Shown: in pieces, positions 8,101 to 16,915 of the stretch
How the letters are laid out: every line of letters begins with the position of its first letter
Numbering within the stretch: position 1 is the stretch's first letter
Assembly: GCF_003259195.1 (NCBI RefSeq)
Contig: NZ_QJPK01000002.1
Span: forward strand, 285,820 to 349,819
From: Paracoccus sediminilitoris
Lineage (GTDB): Bacteria; Pseudomonadota; Alphaproteobacteria; Rhodobacterales; Rhodobacteraceae
Length of the DNA: 64,000 nucleotides
Direction of reading: 5' to 3'
Notes under the pieces: generated by a model
The model's database searches: none
What the model saw: only the letters and a program-made list of their open reading frames with translations
Told to the model about the DNA's origin: nothing
Translations under genes and position numbers: made by a program

Positions 8101-8982
8101 TCAGGCGCGGACCAGCGCCTCATAGCTTTCGGCCACGTCGCGGGTGATCTGGCCGACCTGGAAATGCCAGTCGCCGATCTGGCCCACCGGGGTAACCTCG
8201 GCGGCGGTGCCGGTCAGCCAGCATTCGTTGAAGCTTTCCAGCTCCTCGGGCAGGATGCGTCGTTCGTGGACGGTGTAGCCCTTGTCCTTCAGCATCTGGA
8301 TGACGGTCTGGCGCGTGATGCCGTTCAGGAAACGGTCTGCCATGGGCGTGTGGATCTCACCGTCCTTGACGAAGAAGATGTTGGCGCCGGTCGCTTCGGC
8401 CACGTAACCCTCCCAGTCCATGAACAGCGCGTCGGAACAGCCCTTGGCTTCGGCGGCGTGCTTGGACATGGTGCAGATCATATAAAGACCCGCGGCCTTG
8501 GCGGCCGTCGGGATGGTCTCGGGGCTGGGACGCTTCCATTTGGCGACGTCCAGTTTCGCACCCTGCCACTTGGCATCGCCGTAATAGCTGCCCCATTCCC
8601 ATGCGGCGACCGCCATGCAGACGGGGTTGCGCGCAGCCGACACGCCCATGTCGGGCCCCGACCCGCGCCATGCGACGACGCGCACATAGGCGTTCTCGAA
8701 CCCGTTGGCCTTCAGCACGGCCTCCTTGGCGGCGTCGATCTCCTCGGCGCTATAGGGGATGGGCATGTCCAGAAGTCTGCCCGATTCGATCAGGCGCAGG
8801 GAATGTTCATGGCTCTTGAAAATCTTGCCGTCATAGCACCGCTCACCCTCGAAGACCGAGGAGGCGTAATGCATCGCATGCGTCAGGATATGCACGTTTG
8901 CGTCGCGCCAGTCGACCATTTCTCCGTTCATCCAGATCTTGCCGTCGCGATCGTCGTAAGCCGCCGTCATGTCTTTCTCCAT
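8101..8982 (-). CDS. ilvE: Branched-chain amino acid aminotransferase
   Basis: PLP-dependent class IV aminotransferase that makes leucine, isoleucine and valine from their 2-oxo acids with glutamate. It has 293 residues. Seen: the PLP lysine in PTAAKAAGLY (K162), the GYVAEATGANIFFV motif that is the fold-type IV signature, and HAMHYASSVFEGER near the N-terminus. Two in-frame ATGs are possible (8982, or 8970 giving MTAAYDD); the first is taken. It is divergent from petP, with two inverted repeats in the shared 135-base gap. Confidence 0.95.
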   Translation of the reverse strand: MEKDMTAAYDDRDGKIWMNGEMVDWRDANVHILTHAMHYASSVFEGERCYDGKIFKSHEHSLRLIESGRLLDMPIPYSAEEIDAAKEAVLKANGFENAYVRVVAWRGSGPDMGVSAARNPVCMAVAAWEWGSYYGDAKWQGAKLDVAKWKRPSPETIPTAAKAAGLYMICTMSKHAAEAKGCSDALFMDWEGYVAEATGANIFFVKDGEIHTPMADRFLNGITRQTVIQMLKDKGYTVHERRILPEELESFNECWLTGTAAEVTPVGQIGDWHFQVGQITRDVAESYEALVRA

Positions 8983-9003
8983 CCGCCGCCCGATTTTACG
9001 ATT

Positions 9004-9083
9004 CTTGCGTATGTCAGGGCGGATTTGGCATGTTTGTTACGCAAGACGGTTGACGGCTAGCAATCACCGGATAGAAAGTCAAC
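9004..9083. promoter_or_regulatory. Paired inverted repeats and a promoter between ilvE and petP
   Basis: CTTGCGTA (9004-9011) and TACGCAAG (9038-9045) form a perfect dyad. A second dyad, GTTGAC (9049-9054) and GTCAAC (9078-9083), brackets a plausible promoter: TTGACG (9050-9055), 16 bases, TAGAAA (9072-9077). The second dyad overlaps the -35 box and lies just past the -10 box, the expected place for an operator on petP-petR. Confidence 0.45.
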
Positions 9084-9117
9084 AAGACTGCCCTATGGCG
9101 GCGATCAACAGGACAGG

Positions 9118-9645
9118 ATGGAACGGATGCAGGACAAAGCGCGGGTTCAGACCATGATGGGCGAGGATCTGCTGTTTCTGACCGACGACCAGCTGCGTCG
9201 CGGGATCGAGGCGATGTTCTTTGCCTATCGCGCCTTCACCGCCGATCCCGACATCATCCTGGCCGACATGGATTACGGGCGGGCCCATCACCGGGCGCTG
9301 CATTTCATCAACCGCGATCCGGGGCTGACGGTGACATCGCTGCTGGCGGTGCTGGGCGTGACCAAGCAGTCGCTGAACCGGGTGCTGCGGACGTTGATCG
9401 AAGACGGGCTGGTCGACAGCCGCATCGGACGGCGCGACCGGCGCGAACGCCAGCTGTATCTGACCGCCGCCGGCACCGCGCTGGAACGCCGCCTGACCGA
9501 GGCGCAGCGCGCCCGGATGCGCCTGGCCTATCGCACGGCCGGTCCGCAGGCGGTGGCGGGTTTCCGACAGGTGCTGGAAGCGATGATGGACCCCGAGACG
9601 CGGTCGCAGTATCAGGCGCTGAAGGATCTTCCCGAAGACCGCTGA
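9118..9645 (+). CDS. petP: MarR-family transcriptional regulator PetP
   Basis: A winged-helix DNA-binding protein of 175 residues. Seen: the MarR wing region VTKQSLNRVLRTLIEDGLVDSRIG followed by DRRERQLYLTAAG. In Rhodobacter capsulatus a MarR protein (PetP) precedes the response regulator PetR upstream of petABC. The same pair occurs here 13 bases apart, which is the basis for the name. An alternative start is ATG 9127. petABC does not follow here. Confidence 0.82.
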   Translation: MERMQDKARVQTMMGEDLLFLTDDQLRRGIEAMFFAYRAFTADPDIILADMDYGRAHHRALHFINRDPGLTVTSLLAVLGVTKQSLNRVLRTLIEDGLVDSRIGRRDRRERQLYLTAAGTALERRLTEAQRARMRLAYRTAGPQAVAGFRQVLEAMMDPETRSQYQALKDLPEDR

Positions 9646-9658
9646 CAGCCGAGGCCCC

Positions 9659-10363
9659 ATGACCGCACCCGATGCCCATCTGCTGATCGTCGACGATGAT
9701 GAACGCATCCGTGCGCTGCTGGCCCGTTTCCTGCGCAAGAACGGCTTCATGGTCAGCATGGCCCGCGATGCCGCGCAGGCGCGTCGCCTGCTGGCGGGGC
9801 TGGAATTCGACATGATCGTGCTGGACGTGATGATGCCGGGCGAAGACGGCCTGGCCCTGACGCGCGATCTGCGCACCCGCATTCAGACGCCCATCCTGCT
9901 GTTGACCGCCAGGGGCGAGATCGAGGACCGCATCACCGGGCTTGAAAGCGGCGCGGATGATTATCTGGCCAAGCCCTTCGAGCCGCGCGAATTGCTGCTG
10001 CGCATCGGGGCCATCCTGCGCCGCGTTCCCGCCGCCGAGGTTGTCCAGCCCAAGTTCCTGACGCTTGGCCAGCTGCGCTATGACACCGAAAAAGGCGAAT
10101 TGTGGCAGGGTGACACGCCTATGCGCCTGACCGGCACTGAGGCCGCCCTGCTGCGCCGACTGGCCGCCAGCCGCGGCCAGCCCGTCAGCCGCGCCGACCT
10201 GATTGAGGATCTGGGCCGCGGCAACGGTGACGAGGCCGAGGGCGGCGAACGCGCCATCGACGTCCAGATGACCCGCCTGCGCCGCAAGATCGAACCCGAT
10301 CCGCGCGAACCGCGCTTTCTGCAGACGGTTCGCGGCACGGGCTACATGCTGGTGGTGGACTAG
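9659..10363 (+). CDS. petR: OmpR-family response regulator PetR
   Basis: A 234-residue two-component response regulator. Seen: a receiver domain with the acidic triad DDD (12-14), the phosphoacceptor Asp56 in IVLDVMMPGEDG, the switch residue in LLLTARGE and Lys in LAKPFEPREL; then an OmpR-type winged helix (about 135-234) ending in TRLRRKIEPD and RGTGYMLVV. No histidine kinase is adjacent. The gene is paired with petP. In R. capsulatus PetR has been reported as essential; here it is followed by a DNA glycosylase instead of cytochrome bc1 genes. Confidence 0.88.
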   Translation: MTAPDAHLLIVDDDERIRALLARFLRKNGFMVSMARDAAQARRLLAGLEFDMIVLDVMMPGEDGLALTRDLRTRIQTPILLLTARGEIEDRITGLESGADDYLAKPFEPRELLLRIGAILRRVPAAEVVQPKFLTLGQLRYDTEKGELWQGDTPMRLTGTEAALLRRLAASRGQPVSRADLIEDLGRGNGDEAEGGERAIDVQMTRLRRKIEPDPREPRFLQTVRGTGYMLVVD

Positions 10364-10394
10364 TCCGGTCCTTGGCCCTAGCTTGCGGCCTGTG

Positions 10395-11222
10395 ATGGAC
10401 GGGGCAACATATCAGGGAATCGCGCTGGACGGCGACACCGCCTTGGCGTTGCTGGAATGGCAGATCGAGATGGGTGCGGATGTGCCCGTCATGGACGAAC
10501 CCATCGACCGGTTCGAACTGCCCGCCCGCGTGGCCGCCCCCGACCTGCCGCCGATCGCCGTCCAGGCCCCCGCCGCCGCACCCGCCCTGCCGGGGCTGGA
10601 GGATGACCGGGCCGAGCGTCTGGCCCAGGCCGAGGCGCTGGCCGCCAGCGCCACGTCGCTGGCCGACCTGGCCCGGATTCAGGAAGGGTTCGACGGGATC
10701 GAGCTGAAGAAGGGCGCGCGGAACTTCTGCTTTGCGGATGGCAATCCCGCGGGCCGTATCCTGATCCTGGGCGAGGCGCCCGGCGACGAGGAAGACCGCC
10801 AGGGCCGTCCCTTCGTGGGGCGTGCGGGGCGGCTGCTGGACCAGATGTTCGGGGCCATCGGCATGGCCCGCGACGCCACGGATGCGGAACGCGCGATCTA
10901 TATCACCAACGTCCTGCCATGGCATCCGCCCGGCAATCGCGACCCTCATGCCGATGAAATCCTCGTGAGTTTGCCCTTCGTGCGGCGCCATATCCAGCTG
11001 GTCGATCCCGATATCATCGTGCTGCTGGGCAACGTCGCCTGCCAGGCGGCGCTGGAAAAGCGCGGCATCCTGCGGCTGCGGGGTCAGTGGACACAGGCTT
11101 TCGGGCGTCCGGCGCTGCCGATGACGCACCCGGCCTATCTGCTGCGCAACCCTGCCGCCAAGCGCGAGGCATGGGCGGACCTTCTGTCGCTGGCGGCGCG
11201 GCTGGAATCGCTTTCCGTTTAG
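10395..11222 (+). CDS. Uracil-DNA glycosylase, family-4-like, without the Fe-S cysteines
   Basis: A DNA repair glycosylase of 275 residues. Seen: the family 4 catalytic motif GEAPGDEEDRQGRPFVGRAG (about 125-144) and the second active-site motif THPAYLLRNP near the C-terminus, plus NVLPWHPPGNRDP. The N-terminal about 90 residues are Ala/Pro-rich and poorly conserved. Family 4 enzymes normally bind a 4Fe-4S cluster with four cysteines; this protein has only two in total, neither in the usual spacing, and the KC of the usual KCRPPGNRDP is PW here. It may belong to the Fe-S-free class described in Bradyrhizobium. Start uncertain: ATG 10395, GTG 10392 or TTG 10383. Confidence 0.85.
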   Translation: MDGATYQGIALDGDTALALLEWQIEMGADVPVMDEPIDRFELPARVAAPDLPPIAVQAPAAAPALPGLEDDRAERLAQAEALAASATSLADLARIQEGFDGIELKKGARNFCFADGNPAGRILILGEAPGDEEDRQGRPFVGRAGRLLDQMFGAIGMARDATDAERAIYITNVLPWHPPGNRDPHADEILVSLPFVRRHIQLVDPDIIVLLGNVACQAALEKRGILRLRGQWTQAFGRPALPMTHPAYLLRNPAAKREAWADLLSLAARLESLSV

Positions 11223-11278
11223 GTTCCGTTTCCCCATCATGGGTTATCCGGACCGCCCGAGATATGGACCTTTGACGC

Positions 11279-12619
11279 ATGCGCTTCATGACCCGCGGCC
11301 TGATGGGGCTGTTCCTGACTTTCCTGACCGTGGCGCTGCTGTTTCTGGCGGCATTTCTGCTGTGGCAGGCATCGCGACCCGTCGAGGATGACGCAGGGGC
11401 CGAACGGCAGGCGTCGGAACAGGTCTATGCGGCGCGTCTGGTGACGGTCACGCCGGGGCCGGTGCAGCCGCAATTGCAGGTCTATGGCAGCATCCAGTCA
11501 CGGCGCGAACTGCAATTGCGGGCCGGTGCCTCAGGGCGGGTCGTGGAACTGGCCGAGGCCCTGCAAGAGGGCGGAACGGTTGCCAAGGGTCAGCTGCTGG
11601 CCCGCATCGATCCGGCCCCGGCACAGGCGGCGCTGGACAGCGGGCAGGCCGAACGCGACGATGCCGAAGGGCGGCTGGCGGATGCCCGCCGCGCCGTCCT
11701 GATCGCCGGAGAGGACCTGGCCGCCGCCGAACGCCAGGCCGAACTGCGCGAGGCCGCCGTCACCCGCCAGCAGGAATTGTCGGGGCGGGGGCTGGGCACC
11801 AGCCTTGACCGGGAAACGGCGGAACTGGCGGCCTCGACGGCGGAACAGGCGGTGATCAGCCGCCGCGCCGCGCTGGCCGATGCCGAAAGCGCCGTCACCG
11901 CCGCCGAAAACGCCCTTCGCCGGTCCGAGATCGCGCTGTCCGAGGCGCGTCGCGAGCTGGCCGATACCGAATTGCGCGCGGGTTTTGATGGCCGCGTGAC
12001 CGATGTGACGGTCGTGCAGGGCGGGCTGGTCAGCCTGAGCGAACAGATCGCCACCATCATCGACCCCGACGCGCTGGAGGTGCAGATCCCGCTGTCGCTG
12101 GACCAGTTCGCGCGGCTGGTCGAGACCGACGGCCGGCTTGGCGCGCATCAGGTCACCGTGCTGCTGGATGGCAGCGCGGGTCAGCTGACCGCCCGGGCTG
12201 AACTGGACCGGGCCGCCGCATCCGTGGCCGAGGGCAGCGCCGGGCGCATCGTCTTTGCCCGCATTACCGAAGGGGGCGGCGCGTTGCGGCCGGGCGATTT
12301 CGTCCGCACCCATGTCACCGAACCCATGCTGGAAGACGCCGCCCTGATCCCCGCCACCGCCGTCGGGGCCGACGGTGCCGTGCTGGCGGCGGGCGATGAG
12401 GGGCGGCTGCGGGCCATTCCCGTGACCGTCCTGCGGCGCCAGGGCGACGACATCATCATCCGCGTGCCGCCGGACCTGGCGGGCGGACGGATCGTCGCCG
12501 AACGCGCGCCGCAGCTGGGCATCGGCATCCGCATCCGCGACGCCGAAGCCCCCGAGGAGATTCTTGACCCGCAGGCCGATCGTCGCGCCCAAGGCGCCCT
12601 GGGTGCCGGACGTGGCTAG
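11279..12619 (+). CDS. RND efflux periplasmic adaptor (membrane fusion protein)
   Basis: The adaptor that links an inner-membrane RND pump to an outer-membrane channel; 446 residues. Seen: an N-terminal membrane anchor (about residues 6-28, LMGLFLTFLTVALLFLAAFLLW), a lipoyl-like half-motif, a long Ala/Glu/Arg-rich alpha-hairpin coiled coil (about 120-225) and the second lipoyl half ending LRAGFDGRVTDVTV, then beta-barrel and membrane-proximal domains. The RND permease gene begins inside its last 56 bases. No TolC-type gene is adjacent, so the outer-membrane partner must be encoded elsewhere. Confidence 0.92.
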   Translation: MRFMTRGLMGLFLTFLTVALLFLAAFLLWQASRPVEDDAGAERQASEQVYAARLVTVTPGPVQPQLQVYGSIQSRRELQLRAGASGRVVELAEALQEGGTVAKGQLLARIDPAPAQAALDSGQAERDDAEGRLADARRAVLIAGEDLAAAERQAELREAAVTRQQELSGRGLGTSLDRETAELAASTAEQAVISRRAALADAESAVTAAENALRRSEIALSEARRELADTELRAGFDGRVTDVTVVQGGLVSLSEQIATIIDPDALEVQIPLSLDQFARLVETDGRLGAHQVTVLLDGSAGQLTARAELDRAAASVAEGSAGRIVFARITEGGGALRPGDFVRTHVTEPMLEDAALIPATAVGADGAVLAAGDEGRLRAIPVTVLRRQGDDIIIRVPPDLAGGRIVAERAPQLGIGIRIRDAEAPEEILDPQADRRAQGALGAGRG

Positions 12620-15600
12620 GTCGCGCGGCATCCTGTCGCTGTTCGTCCGTCACCGGACGCTGGCCAACCTGGTGCTGGCCGTGATGGTCGTGGCGGGGCT
12701 TTATTCCGCGCCGCGCCTGCGGGCGCAGTTCTTTCCCGACACGGTGGTCCAGCAGATCGATGTGACGGTTCGGTGGGACGGGGCGGGGGCCGATGATGTC
12801 GACCGATCCGTGGTGGGCGTGCTGGAACCCGCGCTGATGGGCGTCGAGGGGGTCGAGCTGACCGAAAGCCGGGCGACCCAAGGTGCGGCCCGGCTGCGGC
12901 TGGAATTCGAGCCGGGCTGGGACATGTCGCGTGCCGCAGCCGAGGTGGACACCGCCATCAGCGCCGCGGGCGACCTGCCCGACGGCGCCGAGGAACCCGA
13001 GATCACCCGTCGCGCATGGCGCGATTCCGTGGCCGACGTGGTCATTTCCGGACCCGTCGGTCTGGCCCAGCTGGGCCGCATCGCCGATGACCTGTCCAAC
13101 AGGCTTTACGAGCGCGGCGTGACGCGCATCTCGACGGCGGGGCTGTCGGCGCCCGAAACGCTGGTCCAGCTGAACATGGCCGACCTGATCCGCCACGACC
13201 TGACCATGGAGGAGGTCGCGGGCGTCATCGGCGCCGCTGCCGCCGCGACCCCCGCGGGCGATATCGCGTCCGGCACCGCGCGGGTGCGCACTGGCACCGA
13301 AACCCGCGATCCGGCGGCGGTGGCGGCGCTGGTCCTGAAGGCGCTGCCGGACGGCACCCAATTGACCGTCGGCGACGTGGCGCAGGTCACCGACAGCGGC
13401 ATCGATCGCGACATGGCCTATTTCGTGAATGGCGATCCCGCCGTCACCATCGCCGTCCAGCGCAGCGCGACGGGAGATGCCATCGGCATGCAGCGGCAGG
13501 TCGAGGAAGCCGTCGCCCAGATGGCCCCCACCCTGCCGCAGGGCGTCGGCATCGAACTGGTGCGGGCGCGGGCCGAACTGATCTCGGCCCGGCTGGACCT
13601 GCTGCTGGACAACGCGATGCTGGGGCTGGCGCTGGTGCTGGGCCTGCTGTTCCTGTTCCTGAACGCGCGCACGGCCATCTGGGTGGCGGCGGGCATTCCG
13701 GCATCGCTGCTGGCGGCGGTGGCGCTGATGTATGCGGCGGGCATGACGATCAACATGATCTCGCTTTTCGCGCTGATTCTGACATTGGGGATCATCGTCG
13801 ACGACGCGATCGTGGTGGGAGAACATGCCGATTACCGGGCCCGCAAGCTGGGCGAACCGCCGATGATCGCCGCCGAACGCGCCGCGATCCGCATGGCTGC
13901 GCCGGTGGTGTCATCGACGCTGACGACCGTCATCGCCTTTGCGGGTCTGGTGCTGATCGGTGGGCGTTTCGGGCGGCTGGTGGGGGATATTCCGCTGACG
14001 GTGATCATGGTGCTGGCGGCATCGCTGATCGAATGTTTCCTGATCCTGCCCAACCACATGGCGCATGCGCTGGCCCATACCGCCAAGGACCGCTGGTACG
14101 ACCGCCCCTCGAAACTGGTGAACCGCTGGCTGGATCGCTTTGTTGGCGGGGTCATGCGGCCAGTGACGCGTTTTGTATTGGGCTGGCGCTATCCGGTCTT
14201 GGCGATGGTGGTCGTGGGGCTGTCATGGTCGGCGGCGACGCTGATGTCGGGGCAGGTGCCGTGGCGCTTTTTCGACGCGCCTGAGCAGGGCAGCGTAGCG
14301 GGTAATTTCGCCATGCTGCCCGGGTCCGACCGCGACGACACGCTGCGGGTCATGGGCTTGGTCCAGCAGGCGGTCGAGGGCGTCGCCAGCGAATACCAGC
14401 AGGAATACGAGCTGAATCCCGTGACCCATGTGATGACCATGGTCGGCGGCAATGCGGGTCGTCCCCTGCCAGGCGCCGAAACCAAGGACGAGGACCTTCT
14501 GGGCGCCGTTCAGCTGGAACTGATCGATCCCGATTACCGCCCCTATTCCAGCTTTGAATTCGTCCAGGCCCTGCAAGAGGCCATGCCGACCGATCCCCGG
14601 CTGGAAACCATCAGCTTTCGCGGGTCGCGGTCGGGGCCGGGGGGTGATGCCATTTCGGTCCGGATGACCGGCGCCGATGCCGGTCAGCTGAAATCCGCGG
14701 CCGAGGCCCTGAAGCAGCGCCTGTCGCAATTCCCCGAGGTGTCCGCGCTGGAAGACAGCATGGATTACGACAAGGACGAACTGGCGCTGAACCTGACCCC
14801 GCAGGGCGAGGCGCTTGGCTTTACCACCCAAGGGCTGGCGCGCGAATTGCGCCAGCGCCTTGGCGGGATCGAGGCCGCGACCTTTCCCGTCGGCACCCGC
14901 ACCGGTGCCATCACCGTCGAACTGCCCGAGGATGACCGGCGCGGCGATTTCCTGGACAGCATGCTGATGCGGACCGCATCGGGCCGATGGGTGCCCCTGT
15001 CCGATATCGTGACCGTCACCACCGAGGCCGGTTTTTCCGTCGTCCGGCGTGAAAACGGCGAAAGGATGATCCTGGTCACCGGCGACATTTCCGGGGACGA
15101 TCCGGCGCGGGCGGCGCAGATCACCCAGAACCTGCAGCAGAGCCTGCTGCCTGCCATCGCGGCGGAATACGGCGTCCTCTACGATCTGACCGGCCTGTCG
15201 GAACAGGAAAACGAATTCCTGTCGGATGCCCTGACGGGCTTTGCGCTGGCGCTGACCGGCATCTACATGGTGCTGGCCTGGATCTTTTCCAGCTGGACGC
15301 GGCCGATGGTGGTCATGTCGGTCATTCCCTTCGGGCTGATCGGCGCGGTCTGGGGACATGCGGCCTGGCAATTGCCGCTGAGCATGTTTTCCATCGTCGG
15401 GCTGATCGGCATGTCGGGGATCATCATCAACGATTCCATCGTGCTGATTTCCACCATCGATGAATATGCCGCCGAACGCGGGTTGCGCCCCGCGATCATG
15501 GATGCCGTCGCCGACCGGTTCCGCCCCGTGTTGCTGACCACGGCCACCACCGTGCTGGGCCTTGCGCCGCTGCTTTACGAACGGTCGTCGCAGGCGCTGT

Positions 15601-15962
15601 TCCTCAAGCCGACGGTGGTGACGCTGGCCTATGGCCTGGCCTTCGGGATGGTGCTGGTGCTGCTGGTCGTGCCGGCGGTGCTGGCCATCGGGGCCGATAT
15701 CGGCGGGGCGGTGCGGGGGTTCCGCCGCGCGCTGTCCACGTCGCGGGCGCCCCGGATGCGCCGCGCGATGCGGGCGGGGGCGATGGGCGCGGGCCTGGCC
15801 TTTGCCGTGACCCTGTTGCCGGTGATGGCGGTGCAGGGGGCGGGGGCATCCCTGCCGGCATGGTGGCCCATTGCGGGCCTGGGCGTGGCGATGGGGGTCT
15901 ATCTGCTGCTGCTGGCGCTGATCATGGCGGGGGCGGCGGTGATGCTGCGCCGCACGGCCTAA
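12564..15962 (+). CDS. RND-family efflux permease (HAE1-like)
   Basis: Proton-driven inner-membrane efflux pump; substrate unknown. It has 1132 residues. Seen: the first helix near residues 33-52, two large periplasmic loops, and the proton-relay aspartates in TLGIIVDDAIVVGEH of helix 4. The GLIGMSGIIINDSIVLIS repeat is in the second half. After the normal end of helix 12 there is an additional segment of about 100 residues with two more hydrophobic stretches (FAVTLLPVMAV and a final LLLLALIMAGAAVML). The TTG start at 12564 is chosen because GAGGAG lies four bases upstream; GTG at 12603 or 12612 are alternatives. The overlap with the adaptor suggests coupled translation. Confidence 0.92.
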   Translation: MTRRPIVAPKAPWVPDVARSRGILSLFVRHRTLANLVLAVMVVAGLYSAPRLRAQFFPDTVVQQIDVTVRWDGAGADDVDRSVVGVLEPALMGVEGVELTESRATQGAARLRLEFEPGWDMSRAAAEVDTAISAAGDLPDGAEEPEITRRAWRDSVADVVISGPVGLAQLGRIADDLSNRLYERGVTRISTAGLSAPETLVQLNMADLIRHDLTMEEVAGVIGAAAAATPAGDIASGTARVRTGTETRDPAAVAALVLKALPDGTQLTVGDVAQVTDSGIDRDMAYFVNGDPAVTIAVQRSATGDAIGMQRQVEEAVAQMAPTLPQGVGIELVRARAELISARLDLLLDNAMLGLALVLGLLFLFLNARTAIWVAAGIPASLLAAVALMYAAGMTINMISLFALILTLGIIVDDAIVVGEHADYRARKLGEPPMIAAERAAIRMAAPVVSSTLTTVIAFAGLVLIGGRFGRLVGDIPLTVIMVLAASLIECFLILPNHMAHALAHTAKDRWYDRPSKLVNRWLDRFVGGVMRPVTRFVLGWRYPVLAMVVVGLSWSAATLMSGQVPWRFFDAPEQGSVAGNFAMLPGSDRDDTLRVMGLVQQAVEGVASEYQQEYELNPVTHVMTMVGGNAGRPLPGAETKDEDLLGAVQLELIDPDYRPYSSFEFVQALQEAMPTDPRLETISFRGSRSGPGGDAISVRMTGADAGQLKSAAEALKQRLSQFPEVSALEDSMDYDKDELALNLTPQGEALGFTTQGLARELRQRLGGIEAATFPVGTRTGAITVELPEDDRRGDFLDSMLMRTASGRWVPLSDIVTVTTEAGFSVVRRENGERMILVTGDISGDDPARAAQITQNLQQSLLPAIAAEYGVLYDLTGLSEQENEFLSDALTGFALALTGIYMVLAWIFSSWTRPMVVMSVIPFGLIGAVWGHAAWQLPLSMFSIVGLIGMSGIIINDSIVLISTIDEYAAERGLRPAIMDAVADRFRPVLLTTATTVLGLAPLLYERSSQALFLKPTVVTLAYGLAFGMVLVLLVVPAVLAIGADIGGAVRGFRRALSTSRAPRMRRAMRAGAMGAGLAFAVTLLPVMAVQGAGASLPAWWPIAGLGVAMGVYLLLLALIMAGAAVMLRRTA

Positions 15963-16810
15963 TCGCGCCGGTCGCAGCCATGGGTTTCATACCCCGTGGG
16001 GGTGGTTTCGGGATCGACGATCATCGTGACCCGCAGGTCGTCTGTATCAACATCGAAGGGTTCGCCCGAGGGGGCGACCATTTCGACCGTGGCCCGATTG
16101 TCCGCCCCGATCTGCGCCGACGAGATCCAGATGTCGGGCTGGTCGGGCAGCTCGATCGCGGCCATGCCTGTTCGGTCGACGGGCAGATCGACCGCAAGGC
16201 GCATGCCGTCCTGCAGCGCGGTCACGCGGCAGGCGGGGCGGGCGTCCAGCACCTGTGATTGCGCCTGCAGCGCCGCCTTGATCTGCGGATCGGGATCGGT
16301 ACCCGCGGGCGGCGCGACAAGCGTCAGCCGGGCAGGAACGCAGATGGCTTCGCACAAGCCGATCTCGATCTGGCTCTTGATGGTGATGGGGTCGTCCGGA
16401 TCGGTTGCATGGGCCGTGAAGGGCAGGACCAGCCGGTCGTGATAGCCCAGGTCCAGCTGATCGCCCGACCGGATCGCCTGGGGGGTGGGCCAGTGGAAGG
16501 ACACGTCCCGCAGGTTTTCCGACCCCTGCCATTCGAAAAGCGGCGGCAGGCCGGTATCGCCCGGCGACCGCCAATAGGTCTTCCACCCCGGTTCCAGCCG
16601 CAGTTCCAGCGCCATCATCCGGTCGCCACCCGGCAGGGACCATCCCGGCAACAGCTGCGCCGAAACCAGCCCCGGCGGCAGTTCGGCAGATGTTTCGGGC
16701 ACCTGCGCCCCGTCGGACCGCCAAGCCGATGCCGTCAATGTCTGTTGGGCGGCTGCGATGCCGGTGGTCAGGGCCAGGACGGCGGTCGCCAGAAGGGGGA
16801 TGCGTGTCAT
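15959..16810 (-). CDS. Exported protein like the N-terminal domain of DsbD/ScsB
   Basis: A 283-residue exported protein with a signal peptide (MTRIPLLATAVLALTTGIAAAQ). The body matches the pattern of the DsbD alpha-like immunoglobulin-fold domain (WKTYWRSPGDTGLPPLFEWQ, then VLPFTAHATDPDD). The cysteines are in IGLCEAICVPARL, a C-x3-C pair that in DsbD-alpha relatives takes electrons from the membrane domain. The membrane and thioredoxin domains of DsbD are absent, so it would need a separate partner. It converges with the RND permease (4-base overlap at the ends) and is divergent from yqgE. Confidence 0.75.
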   Translation of the reverse strand: MTRIPLLATAVLALTTGIAAAQQTLTASAWRSDGAQVPETSAELPPGLVSAQLLPGWSLPGGDRMMALELRLEPGWKTYWRSPGDTGLPPLFEWQGSENLRDVSFHWPTPQAIRSGDQLDLGYHDRLVLPFTAHATDPDDPITIKSQIEIGLCEAICVPARLTLVAPPAGTDPDPQIKAALQAQSQVLDARPACRVTALQDGMRLAVDLPVDRTGMAAIELPDQPDIWISSAQIGADNRATVEMVAPSGEPFDVDTDDLRVTMIVDPETTPTGYETHGCDRRD

Positions 16811-16915
16811 GCTCCAGACCTAGCGGGCGGGGGGCGGGGCTGGAAAGTCACAAATGCGCGCGAACCTTGCAAGATCGCATCCCAGCCCCGATCTTGAAGG
16901 ACAAAAGGAGACCAG

